Shown piece after piece: positions 52,247 to 60,796 of a DNA stretch of 64,000 nucleotides. Made by a program: the position numbers and the translations under genes. Within the stretch, counting starts at the first letter, position 1; each line of letters opens with the position of its first letter. Source of the stretch: Coprobacter fastidiosus (lineage in GTDB: Bacteria; Bacteroidota; Bacteroidia; Bacteroidales; Coprobacteraceae); contig NZ_AP028032.1 of assembly GCF_030296935.1 (NCBI RefSeq), positions 248,001 to 312,000 of the forward strand, in the 5' to 3' direction. The notes under the pieces were generated by a model. It worked only from the letters and a program-made list of their open reading frames with translations. It searched no databases and had not been told where the DNA came from.

Positions 52247-53404
52247 ATGGTACAGGAAGAAAGCCAACGTGAATGGATAAAAGGTAATGCCCGACATATA
52301 ACTTTTATCGTAACGGAGAATTGCCAATTGCGCTGTAAGTATTGTTATATAACAGGAAAAAACAGTATTAAGAAAATGTCGTTTGACATTGCTGCTAAAT
52401 CTGTGGATATGATACTTGATATGCCGCAGTTGGTGTTTGGAAATGAGGGTGTCGTATGGGAATTTATAGGGGGAGAGCCTCTTATGGAAATCGATCTGAT
52501 CGATCGTATCTGTGATTACATCAAAATTAGAATGTTTGAAATGAATCATCCTTGGTTCAATTCTTATCGAATAAGTATATCGACTAATGGACTGTTATAT
52601 AGTTCTCCCAAAGTCCAAAAATTTATAGAGAAAAATAGCAAGCATCTGAGTATAGGTATATCTATAGATGGAAATAAAGAGAAACATGACAGTCAGCGAA
52701 TATTTCCGAACGGTGAAGGTTCTTATGAAGAAGTGTTGAGGAATGTGAAACTTTGGTTGGCGCAATTTCCTGAAGCAACGACAAAAGCTACGATTTCTCA
52801 TGATGATCTTCCGTATGTTAAAGATAGTGTTTTGCATTTATGGAGTATCGGTATAAAGTATGTGAATATGAATACCATTTTTGAGAATTGTTGGGAAGAT
52901 GGCGATGATCTTATTTTTGAGAGGCAGTTAACCGAACTTGCGGACGAAATAATAGCAAATAAGTATTATAATAATTTTTATTGTTCTCTATTTGATCGGA
53001 GTTTAAGTGAACCGGTAATAAAAGACGGTAACGATTCGAACTGGTGTGGTGCAGGTAAAATGATTGCGGTGGGATGTGATGGCGGTTTTTATCCTTGTAT
53101 TCGATTTATTGATTATTCTTTAAATAATAAACCCGGATTAAAGATCGGGGATTGTAAAACGGGTATTGATAAAAATCTGTTACGGCCGTTTGAAACATTA
53201 CGAAAATCGACGCAAAGTAGTATGGAGTGTATGGACTGCGAAGATAGCAATGGATGCGCTTGGTGTCAGGGAGCTAATTATGATTTTGCTGATTCGGACA
53301 CAATTTTTCAGCGAGCTACTTATATTTGTAAAATGCATAAGGCTCGTGTCCGGGCTAATAAATACTTTTGGAATAAACTGGACAGAATTGAAAATGGAAA
53401 ATAG
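52247..53404 (+). CDS. Radical SAM/SPASM peptide maturase, CXXX-repeat type
   Basis: 385 residues from ATG 52247 (5 bp after the precursor stop; an ORF start at 52226 would overlap it). The radical SAM cluster triad CX3CX2C is Cys26, Cys30, Cys33 in TENCQLRCKYCY. GGEPL follows at the SAM-binding strand. The C-terminal SPASM region holds many Cys (NWCGAGK, GCDGGFYPC, ECMDCEDSNGCAWC, ICKMH) fitting two auxiliary Fe-S clusters. By family it modifies the Cys-rich product of the gene just upstream, probably forming thioether bonds; the chemistry is not proven. Confidence 0.9.
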   Translation: MVQEESQREWIKGNARHITFIVTENCQLRCKYCYITGKNSIKKMSFDIAAKSVDMILDMPQLVFGNEGVVWEFIGGEPLMEIDLIDRICDYIKIRMFEMNHPWFNSYRISISTNGLLYSSPKVQKFIEKNSKHLSIGISIDGNKEKHDSQRIFPNGEGSYEEVLRNVKLWLAQFPEATTKATISHDDLPYVKDSVLHLWSIGIKYVNMNTIFENCWEDGDDLIFERQLTELADEIIANKYYNNFYCSLFDRSLSEPVIKDGNDSNWCGAGKMIAVGCDGGFYPCIRFIDYSLNNKPGLKIGDCKTGIDKNLLRPFETLRKSTQSSMECMDCEDSNGCAWCQGANYDFADSDTIFQRATYICKMHKARVRANKYFWNKLDRIENGK

Positions 53405-54371
53405 TAAGTTGGAATCTGTCGTTATTGTTACAGACGATATTGCTCCGTCTTTTTGTTATTACGATAGCAAAACAAAAATGACCGGATTGATGCCGATTGA
53501 CGTATTGAAAGATAGTATAAATTTTTGTGAAAGGGGAGGCTATGCGGCAACGGTCTTGTATAGTGCCAGAATATCGGAGGAACATCTAAAACTTTTGGAT
53601 GGTTTTGCTCATATAAAAGTGCTGGATATAGATACTCTGAAGTTTTGTTTACCAGATCCGGAAAATGATATTATAATTGTCGAATTAGGAAAATTTCAAA
53701 ATTTAGACACTCTTCAAGGTAAGAAATATAATATTATTTTGAGAATGGACCTTGAAGAAGCTAAGCAGTTGCCAATGCTTATATATCAGTATCACCATTA
53801 TTTTCGAAGGTTGAATGTTCTTTTTAAAAATGTTGGATCGGCAACGGAATCGGCTTTAAATCAGTTCAGGATAGATATAGAGCCGTTAAAAAATGTTATA
53901 TACGATTTGTTAGTATCGGGCAATGCATTTGAGTTTAATATGGTAACCGATAGGATGGTTTTAGATAGCGTAAATTCTTGTGATGCGGGGATAAAACATC
54001 TAACGATAGCTCCGAATGGTTGTTTTTATGTTTGTCCGGCATTTTATTATGAAGATGAGGATCATGCAGTCGGTTCTTTAAATACAGGTATCAATATACC
54101 TAATAGTCATTTATTGACAATACAATATTCTGCTTTGTGCCGTATTTGTGACTCATATCAATGTAGAAGATGTGTATTTTTGAATAAGAAGATGACACAT
54201 GAAGTCAATACTCCTTCTCATCAACAATGTGTATTGAGCCATCATGAACGGAATTTGTCTGGTATTTTATTGCAGAAGCTGCAAAGCAAGCATTTTTTCA
54301 GTCATATAAAAAATATACCGCCACTATATTATTTAGACCCGTTAGATTATTATCAAGATATAGTAAAATGA
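53394..54371 (+). CDS. Second CXXX-repeat maturation protein with SPASM-like C-terminus
   Basis: 325 residues from ATG 53394, overlapping the end of the radical SAM gene by 11 bp (an upstream extension to 53166 would lie wholly inside that gene). There is no N-terminal CX3CX2C triad. The C-terminal third has a SPASM/twitch-like Cys set: SCDAGIKHLTIAPNGCFYVC, then LCRICDSYQCRRC and QQCVLSHH. This fits the second maturase of CXXX-repeat systems. It may bind precursor or carry clusters rather than cleave SAM. Confidence 0.8.
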   Translation: MENSKLESVVIVTDDIAPSFCYYDSKTKMTGLMPIDVLKDSINFCERGGYAATVLYSARISEEHLKLLDGFAHIKVLDIDTLKFCLPDPENDIIIVELGKFQNLDTLQGKKYNIILRMDLEEAKQLPMLIYQYHHYFRRLNVLFKNVGSATESALNQFRIDIEPLKNVIYDLLVSGNAFEFNMVTDRMVLDSVNSCDAGIKHLTIAPNGCFYVCPAFYYEDEDHAVGSLNTGINIPNSHLLTIQYSALCRICDSYQCRRCVFLNKKMTHEVNTPSHQQCVLSHHERNLSGILLQKLQSKHFFSHIKNIPPLYYLDPLDYYQDIVK

Positions 54372-54394
54372 ATAATGTAATAAAAAGATAGAAA

Positions 54395-54670
54395 ATGGAA
54401 AGAAAGTTAATAGGTTCTGTGTCGGAGCAAGAAAGAGATGAGATTAGAACATTATTTGAAAGAAAAAATGGTCTTAATGAGTTATTTAAAGTTCTTGATG
54501 CGGAAAATGAGGCATTATATAATAAGTTGGTAGCAGATATGAGTATAACGGCAACCAAGTTTCAATCATGGTGGGATGAGAAAGCTCAGAAGTATCAATG
54601 GGACTCTTTGCCGGATCATAGGTGGGAAATAGATTTTGATACTTGTGAAATTTTCTTGGTTAAACGTTAG
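54395..54670 (+). CDS. CXXX-repeat peptide modification system small protein
   Basis: 91 residues, highly charged, helical at the start (SVSEQERDEIRTLFERKNGL), then a WWDEKAQKYQW segment and a beta-like end. No signal or membrane helix, only one Cys. Its place as the last gene of the cassette, 23 bp after the second maturase, fits the small accessory family of CXXX-repeat systems. A peptide-binding partner role is inferred. Confidence 0.75.
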   Translation: MERKLIGSVSEQERDEIRTLFERKNGLNELFKVLDAENEALYNKLVADMSITATKFQSWWDEKAQKYQWDSLPDHRWEIDFDTCEIFLVKR

Positions 54671-54692
54671 TCTTTGTACGTATATTTTATTA

Positions 54693-54738
54693 GAACAACA
54701 AAGAAATATAAATTCATTTTCTTTGTTGTTCATTTTTA
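54693..54738. terminator. Terminator closing the CXXX-peptide operon
   Basis: Perfect 14-bp arms GAACAACAAAGAAA (54693-54706) and TTTCTTTGTTGTTC (54718-54731), T-rich after; between convergent genes. Confidence 0.85.
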
Positions 54739-54749
54739 TACTCTGTAAT

Positions 54750-55820
54750 TTATTTCGGAGCTTTTCGATAAAGATAAACAGCTATAATACTATATACGAT
54801 ATTGGGTAACCATACGGCAACACGCGGAGATGTTGCTCCGGATACGGCAAAAGTTGACGAAACGGTACTGAAAAGGATATAAGAAAAACTTAAAAGCAGG
54901 CCGATACCGATATTGACACCCATTCCTCCTTTGACTTTTCTCGAAGAGAGGGACATCCCGATTACGGTAAGGATAAAAGAGGCTGCCGTCATTGCAAATC
55001 GTTTCTCGTATTCAATTTCAAAATCTTTGATATTGGCTACACCACGTTTTTTTTGTCTGTCGATGTATGTTTTCAGTGCGCTGGTCGTCATTAATTCACT
55101 GTCATATCTGGATATGAGGAAATCTGAAGGTTCTATGGTGATGATAGAATCTAAGCGGCTACCCCGAGTTAGCTCTTCCCGCATTCCATTAAAATTTCGG
55201 ATCATATAATCTTTTATAATCCAATGGTATGCAGAATCATAAGTAACAGTTTGAGCAGTTAGTCTCGATTTCAAAATTTTTCCTTCGAACTTTTCTAAAG
55301 AGAAACGATAGCCGGTCTTCGTATTATTATCGTATCGACTCATATAAGCGATTACACCGGGTTCTACTTGTAACTGTATATTGCTGGCATAATCCACTTT
55401 TTTGTTTTTTACATATTTGTTTTGAAACTCGATACGGGTGACATTAGCAGGAGGGATTACATAGCTGTTAAGATAAAATGTAACACCTGCGATAATCGCT
55501 GCCGAAATCATATAGGGAATCATCAATCTTCTGAAACTTATACCGCTGGATAACATGGCGATGATTTCAGAATTATCGGCAAGCTTGGATGTAAAGAAAA
55601 TAACGGCGATAAAAGTGAATAGCGGACTGAATAAGTTGGCGAAATAGGGGATGAAATTCAAATAATAATCTACGACTATGGCTTTTAACGGAGCGTTGAG
55701 GAACGAATCCAGTTTTTCATTTATGTCGAAGACTACCGCAATCGATATGATAAGAGCAATGGCGAAAAAATAAGTCCCCAAAAATTTCTTGATAATATAT
55801 ATGTCGATTTTTTTTAGCAT
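54750..55820 (-). CDS. LptF/LptG family permease (YjgP/YjgQ)
   Basis: 356 residues. Six membrane helices, three at each end (about 14-34, 58-78, 95-115, then 272-290, 300-320, 330-350), with a periplasmic beta domain between. This is the LptF/LptG plan for lipopolysaccharide extraction from the inner membrane. Start MLKKIDIYIIKKFLGTYFF is typical. It follows tgt by 10 bp, so both are cotranscribed from the promoter at 56983. Which of LptF or LptG it is cannot be told. Confidence 0.9.
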   Translation of the reverse strand: MLKKIDIYIIKKFLGTYFFAIALIISIAVVFDINEKLDSFLNAPLKAIVVDYYLNFIPYFANLFSPLFTFIAVIFFTSKLADNSEIIAMLSSGISFRRLMIPYMISAAIIAGVTFYLNSYVIPPANVTRIEFQNKYVKNKKVDYASNIQLQVEPGVIAYMSRYDNNTKTGYRFSLEKFEGKILKSRLTAQTVTYDSAYHWIIKDYMIRNFNGMREELTRGSRLDSIITIEPSDFLISRYDSELMTTSALKTYIDRQKKRGVANIKDFEIEYEKRFAMTAASFILTVIGMSLSSRKVKGGMGVNIGIGLLLSFSYILFSTVSSTFAVSGATSPRVAVWLPNIVYSIIAVYLYRKAPK

Positions 55821-55830
55821 GCGATAATGT

Positions 55831-56961
55831 TTATAACCGGTGTGTAACCCGTATTATCATCTCGTCTTTCCAAGTTTTAAAAGTACCGTTCAGAATATGT
55901 TTTCGGGCTTCTTGAGTAAGCCATACATAAAAAGCGAGGTTGTGCACCGATGCAATTTGCATGGCGAGAATTTCGTTACTGATAAACAGATGCCTTAGGT
56001 AAGCTTTCGAGTATTGATGATCTACATAGGATGTGCCGTCCGGATCGATAGGTGAAAAATCGTCCGCCCATTTTTTATTCCGCATGTTCATGATCCCGTT
56101 TGCTGTAAATAACATTCCGTTGCGACCGTTGCGAGTAGGCATTACACAGTCGAACATATCGATACCGCGTTCTATTCCTTCCAGAATATTTGCAGGAGTT
56201 CCTACACCCATGAGATAACGGGGTTTATCGGTCGGCAATATTTCGTTTACGACATCGATCATTTCATACATCTTTTCTGTCGGTTCTCCGACAGCCAGAC
56301 CTCCGATGGCATTCCCGTCAGCCTCTAACTGAGCTACATGTTTTGCCGCATCTTTACGCAAGTCGGGATATACACATCCTTGTACGATCGGAAAAAATGT
56401 TTGTTTGTATCCGTATTTGCCCTCTGTTTCGCAAAAATGTTTCCATCCTCGTTCTAACCAGCGTTGCGTAAGTTGTAAAGATTTCTTTGCATAAGAGTAG
56501 TCTGATTGTCCGGGAGGGCACTCATCTAAAGCCATCATAATATCCGAGCCGATAATGCGTTGAATATCTACAACTTTCTCAGGTGTAAAAAGGTGTTTCG
56601 AACCATCTATATGAGAACGGAAATGTGCCCCTTCTTCAGTTAACTTCCGGTTTTCTGAAAGAGAAAAAACTTGAAATCCTCCGCTGTCGGTAAGAATAGG
56701 TCTGTCCCAACCGTTAAATTTATGCAGCCCTCCGGCTTTCTCCAAAGTATCGAGACCGGGTCTTAAATAAAGATGGTATGTATTTCCTAATATAATTTGG
56801 GCTTTTATATCCTCTTTCAGTTCATGCAGATGCACGGCTTTCACCGATGCGACAGTACCTACCGGCATAAATATAGGAGTGTTGATACATCCGTGATCTG
56901 TAGTTATTTTCCCCGCTCTGGCACGACTGCAAGGATCGGTATATTGTAATTCGAAGTCCAT
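55831..56961 (-). CDS. tgt: tRNA-guanine transglycosylase (queuine insertion)
   Basis: 376 residues from MDFELQYTD; an ORF start at 56985 lies upstream of the probable transcription start. TIM-barrel enzyme exchanging guanine 34 for preQ1 in tRNAs. Asp92 (TDSGGFQVFSL) and the nucleophile Asp271 (FDCVMPTRNGRNG) are present. The zinc-ligand region before YSKAYLRHL reads DGTSYVDHQ, so all three cysteines of the usual CXCX2C are replaced (Gly309, Ser311, Asp314), while the His in SVHNL remains. Followed by the lptF/G gene. Confidence 0.94.
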   Translation of the reverse strand: MDFELQYTDPCSRARAGKITTDHGCINTPIFMPVGTVASVKAVHLHELKEDIKAQIILGNTYHLYLRPGLDTLEKAGGLHKFNGWDRPILTDSGGFQVFSLSENRKLTEEGAHFRSHIDGSKHLFTPEKVVDIQRIIGSDIMMALDECPPGQSDYSYAKKSLQLTQRWLERGWKHFCETEGKYGYKQTFFPIVQGCVYPDLRKDAAKHVAQLEADGNAIGGLAVGEPTEKMYEMIDVVNEILPTDKPRYLMGVGTPANILEGIERGIDMFDCVMPTRNGRNGMLFTANGIMNMRNKKWADDFSPIDPDGTSYVDHQYSKAYLRHLFISNEILAMQIASVHNLAFYVWLTQEARKHILNGTFKTWKDEMIIRVTHRL

Positions 56962-56982
56962 TCTTTTATTTAAAATTTGTCG

Positions 56983-56990
56983 CAAATATA
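56983..56990 (-). promoter_or_regulatory. -7 promoter element for tgt-lptF/G
   Basis: TATATTTG on the minus strand, 22 bp upstream of the chosen tgt start; supports that start over the ORF start at 56985. Confidence 0.5.
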
Positions 56991-57208
56991 CTGCTTTTTA
57001 AAGATAGAATTGCTATCCGCAACAGATAGAATATCGAAAATTCTCTATGAAAAGATAAAATTTATCTTCAAGATAAGAAGTTTTGTCTTTAGATGTTTTT
57101 TTACAGGTGTTTTTTGTTTCTTATTGTTCAAGTAGGTTAATGAAAAATGATTTTCTCTTTTTCCCCGGATGATAAAATATATTTGTATAAAAATTACCCA
57201 ATGTTATT

Positions 57209-57718
57209 ATGACACGGAAGGCGGTACTTGTTTGGTCGTATTTTGTCGGACTGATTTTATATCCGTCGTACATGTTTGCGCAAGAACCGCCCGTAGAGAC
57301 TCCGAAACTACTTTTTGATGGAAAAACATTTACACTTCCGCTTGAAAGCCCGGTATTGCAAAAGCGTCAAATTGCAGACACGCTTTTAGTAGGGATGCCG
57401 ATAGAGGCGTATATAGAACCGTTGAATCTTAAACTGTCGGAGTATAAGTTTGCCTTACCTAATAATCCTTCTCAGACAATAAAGCGGGCATTACTTATTC
57501 ATATGGCGAATTATAAGGGAGATGAGGAGCAAAACGCATTGATGTTGAGAGCAAGAAATAATGTAGCTCAAATGTTGAATTTATCAGGAGCTAAACGGGC
57601 GAAAAGTGTTGGTTTCAGTCTTGATCCGGTCTATTATATCCGGCATCGGAAGGAGATTAAAAGTGCTGAGAGAGCGCGGTTGATCATCCAGAATCTGAAT
57701 AAATTAGATTCTAAATAA
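57209..57718 (+). CDS. Secreted protein of unknown function
   Basis: 169 residues with a signal peptide (hydrophobic 8-21, ending YMFAQ), then a Pro/Leu-rich segment and a helical end rich in Ala, Arg, Lys (ALMLRARNNVAQMLNLSGAKRAK). No recognisable domain. It stands alone between the divergent tgt promoter and clpB, with a small hairpin after it (GAAGAAG/CTTCTTC at 57744-57770). Confidence 0.6.
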   Translation: MTRKAVLVWSYFVGLILYPSYMFAQEPPVETPKLLFDGKTFTLPLESPVLQKRQIADTLLVGMPIEAYIEPLNLKLSEYKFALPNNPSQTIKRALLIHMANYKGDEEQNALMLRARNNVAQMLNLSGAKRAKSVGFSLDPVYYIRHRKEIKSAERARLIIQNLNKLDSK

Positions 57719-57743
57719 CACCTTTTATAAAAATAGACTCTTT

Positions 57744-57776
57744 GAAGAAGTATTAGTTTACTGCTTCTTCTTTATT
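57744..57776 (+). terminator. Weak terminator after the secreted protein gene
   Basis: GAAGAAG (57744-57750) and CTTCTTC (57764-57770), then TTTATTGTTT. The stretch from here to clpB (57777-58019) holds a TATTTTTG box at 57932-57939, a possible clpB promoter, and no CIRCE-type repeat that I can see. Confidence 0.5.
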
Positions 57777-58019
57777 GTTTGTCGAACAAAGCTGAACTCG
57801 AGTTGTTATAGGTGATATAGGTCAAAATGTCAGTTTATGGAACTGTTTAAGTGTAAATACATTTTTTTATCGGTAGGTTGTTCGTAATCTTTAATGTGGT
57901 CATTTTGTCATTTTAACCGATTGGTTACTAGTATTTTTGTCCGTAAATTCATTTGGCATCCCTTTTGCGAATAACTTCTTGAATTTAACTAAAAAAAGAA
58001 TGGAAAGGAGAAAAAAGAT

Positions 58020-60608
58020 ATGAACTTTAATAATTTTACAATCAAATCGCAAGAAGCTGTTCAGAAAGCAGTCGAGATAACTTCTGCCAATGGACAGCAG
58101 GCTATCGAGCCGGTACACTTGCTGAAAGGTGTTGTTGATGTAGGAGAAAGCCTTGTCAATTATATTTTTCAGAAATTAGGCGTTAATGTCAACTTACTGA
58201 AAACAGCGGTTGATCGGGAGATTGCCTCTTTACCTAAGGTGAGTGGCGGTGAACCTTATTTGAGTCGTGAAGCAAATGCGGTATTGCAGAAAGCTTCTGA
58301 CTACTCTTCTAAAATGGGAGATCAGTTTGTTGCTTTAGAGTCTATTCTAATGGCTCTATTACAGACAAAAAGTTCTGCATCGTCTTTTATGAAAGATGCC
58401 GGAATTAATGAAAAAGAATTGGGAGCGGCTATTGATGAATTGAGAAAGGGACAAAGTGTAAAGGATGCTTCTGCTGAAGATACTTATAATGCTTTGAGTA
58501 AGTATGCAATTAACTTGAATGAACGTGCCCGTACCGGAAAACTTGATCCTGTTATCGGACGAGATGATGAAATCCGTAGGGTATTGCAGATATTAAGTCG
58601 GCGTACGAAAAATAATCCTATATTAATAGGAGAGCCGGGTACTGGTAAAACTGCCATAGCAGAAGGTTTGGCTCACAGAATTGTACGTGGTGATGTTCCT
58701 GAAAATCTGAAAAGTAAACAGATATATTCTTTGGACATGGGAGCTTTGGTTGCTGGAGCTAAATATAAAGGCGAGTTTGAAGAACGACTCAAAGCTGTTG
58801 TTAATGAGGTGACTCAGGCTGAAGGAGAGATTATTCTTTTTATAGATGAAATACATACTTTAGTCGGTGCGGGAAAAGGTGAGGGGGCAATGGATGCCGC
58901 CAATATCTTAAAACCTGCATTGGCAAGAGGAGAACTTCGTTCGATCGGAGCTACTACTTTAGATGAGTATCAGAAATATTTTGAAAAAGATAAGGCTCTT
59001 GAACGTCGTTTCCAAATTGTTATGGTCGATGAACCTGATGAATTGAGTACGATTTCGATTTTGAGAGGTTTAAAAGAACGGTATGAAAATCACCACAAAG
59101 TGCGTATTAAAGATGATGCGATCATTGCTGCCGTACAACTGTCCGAACGATATATTACAGATCGGTTTTTACCGGATAAGGCAATCGATTTAATGGATGA
59201 AGCTGCCGCCAAGCTGCGTCTTGAGGTAGATTCTGTTCCTGAGGCTTTGGATGAGATTTCTCGTCGTATCAAACAGTTGGAAATCGAACGGGAGGCGATC
59301 AAAAGAGAAAATGATAAAGATAAGCTGAAAACGTTGAATGAGGAAATTGCCAATTTGAAAGAGGAAGAAACGAAATTTAAAGCTAAGTGGGAATCCGAAA
59401 AGGAATTGGTCAATAAAATTCAGCAAAACAAAATCGATATAGAGAACCTTAAGTTTGAGGCCGACCGTGCGGAGAGAGAGGGCGATTATGAAAAAGTCGC
59501 TGAAATACGGTATGCAAAGATTACGGCCAAAGAACAAGAAATAAAAGATGTTCAGGAAAAACTGAAGACTTTGCAAGGCGGAGCTGCCATGATCAAGGAA
59601 GAGGTGGATGCGGAAGATATTGCCGATGTCGTTTCCAGATGGACGGGAATTCCTGTCAGCAAGATGATGCAGAGTGAAAAAGAAAAACTGCTTCATCTGG
59701 AAGAAGAACTTCATAAACGTGTAGTCGGGCAGGAAGAAGCAATACAGGCTGTTTCGGATGCAGTTCGTCGTAGTCGTGCGGGACTGAGTGATCCGCGTCG
59801 TCCGATAGGCTCATTTATTTTCTTGGGAACTACGGGTGTCGGAAAAACAGAGTTGGCAAAAGCTTTGGCGGAATATTTGTTTGACGATGAAAATATGATG
59901 ACCCGTATCGATATGAGTGAGTATCAAGACAAATTCAGTGTGACCCGTCTTATCGGATCGCCTCCCGGATATGTCGGATATGAAGAAGGCGGGCAGTTGA
60001 CCGAAGCGATACGGCGTAAACCGTACTCGGTAGTGTTGTTCGACGAAATAGAAAAGGCTCATCCCGATATTTTCAATATTTTATTGCAAGTGTTGGATGA
60101 CGGACGTTTGACCGATAATAAGGGGCGTTTGGTGAATTTCAAGAATACGATTATCATCATGACTTCCAATATGGGATCAAGTCTTATTCGGGAGAATTTC
60201 GAGAAAATTACACCCGAAAATAAAGATGAAATTACAGAAATGACCAAACGTCAGGTTTTGGATTTGTTGAAGCAGTCTATACGTCCTGAGTTCCTGAATC
60301 GTATCGACGAAACGATTATGTTTACTCCTCTTAATGAAAAAGAGATCGAACAGATTGTTGCAATGCAACTTAAAGGAATTGAGAAATTGTTGGCTTCGAA
60401 TGGTGTGAAACTGGATATTACACCGGCAGCTTTGGCATTTGTCGCTAAAGAAGGTTATGATCCGCAATTCGGTGCTCGTCCCGTAAAACGTATCATTCAC
60501 CGATATATATTGAATCAATTGTCAAAAGATTTATTGGCTCAGAAAGTAGATAAAAGCAAACCCATAGTTATCGATGCTGATGAAAACGGGTTGGTATTTA
60601 GAAATTAA
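58020..60608 (+). CDS. clpB: ATP-dependent chaperone ClpB
   Basis: 862 residues. N-terminal Clp-N repeats (1 to about 145), first AAA+ domain with Walker A GEPGTGKT and Walker [15 protein letters not shown], the ClpB-specific coiled-coil middle domain (about 405-535), second AAA+ with GTTGVGKT and [12 protein letters not shown], then the C-terminal domain. The middle domain sets it apart from ClpA/ClpC. Disaggregates proteins with DnaK. Monocistronic. Confidence 0.97.
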   Translation: MNFNNFTIKSQEAVQKAVEITSANGQQAIEPVHLLKGVVDVGESLVNYIFQKLGVNVNLLKTAVDREIASLPKVSGGEPYLSREANAVLQKASDYSSKMGDQFVALESILMALLQTKSSASSFMKDAGINEKELGAAIDELRKGQSVKDASAEDTYNALSKYAINLNERARTGKLDPVIGRDDEIRRVLQILSRRTKNNPILIGEPGTGKTAIAEGLAHRIVRGDVPENLKSKQIYSLDMGALVAGAKYKGEFEERLKAVVNEVTQAEGEIILFIDEIHTLVGAGKGEGAMDAANILKPALARGELRSIGATTLDEYQKYFEKDKALERRFQIVMVDEPDELSTISILRGLKERYENHHKVRIKDDAIIAAVQLSERYITDRFLPDKAIDLMDEAAAKLRLEVDSVPEALDEISRRIKQLEIEREAIKRENDKDKLKTLNEEIANLKEEETKFKAKWESEKELVNKIQQNKIDIENLKFEADRAEREGDYEKVAEIRYAKITAKEQEIKDVQEKLKTLQGGAAMIKEEVDAEDIADVVSRWTGIPVSKMMQSEKEKLLHLEEELHKRVVGQEEAIQAVSDAVRRSRAGLSDPRRPIGSFIFLGTTGVGKTELAKALAEYLFDDENMMTRIDMSEYQDKFSVTRLIGSPPGYVGYEEGGQLTEAIRRKPYSVVLFDEIEKAHPDIFNILLQVLDDGRLTDNKGRLVNFKNTIIIMTSNMGSSLIRENFEKITPENKDEITEMTKRQVLDLLKQSIRPEFLNRIDETIMFTPLNEKEIEQIVAMQLKGIEKLLASNGVKLDITPAALAFVAKEGYDPQFGARPVKRIIHRYILNQLSKDLLAQKVDKSKPIVIDADENGLVFRN

Positions 60609-60627
60609 TTGATATTTCTATAATAGA

Positions 60628-60669
60628 GGGGGAATTTTACTATTAAAAAGTAAAGTTCCCCTTTTTTTG
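60628..60669 (+). terminator. Terminator after clpB
   Basis: GGGGAATTTTAC pairs with GTAAAGTTCCCC (one mismatch), followed by a T-run from 60662. Confidence 0.85.
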
Positions 60670-60769
60670 TTTGTGAGTCTTGGATTTTGATTTAAAATTG
60701 ATCTTTTTTGAAATATTTCTATTCCTTTTCTTTTCCCCCTTTCATTTACATTTGCATTTTAAAAAATCA

Positions 60770-60777
60770 TAGATTTG
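60770..60777 (+). promoter_or_regulatory. -7 promoter element for the GH35 gene
   Basis: TAGATTTG matches TAnnTTTG, 20 bp before the start codon at 60797. Confidence 0.4.
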
Positions 60778-60796
60778 TATATCTAATACTGGTTGT

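Noticed and set aside
53166-53393. N-terminal extension of the second maturase
   Set aside because: Lies entirely within the coding part of the radical SAM gene in another frame; ATG 53394 gives the normal overlap.
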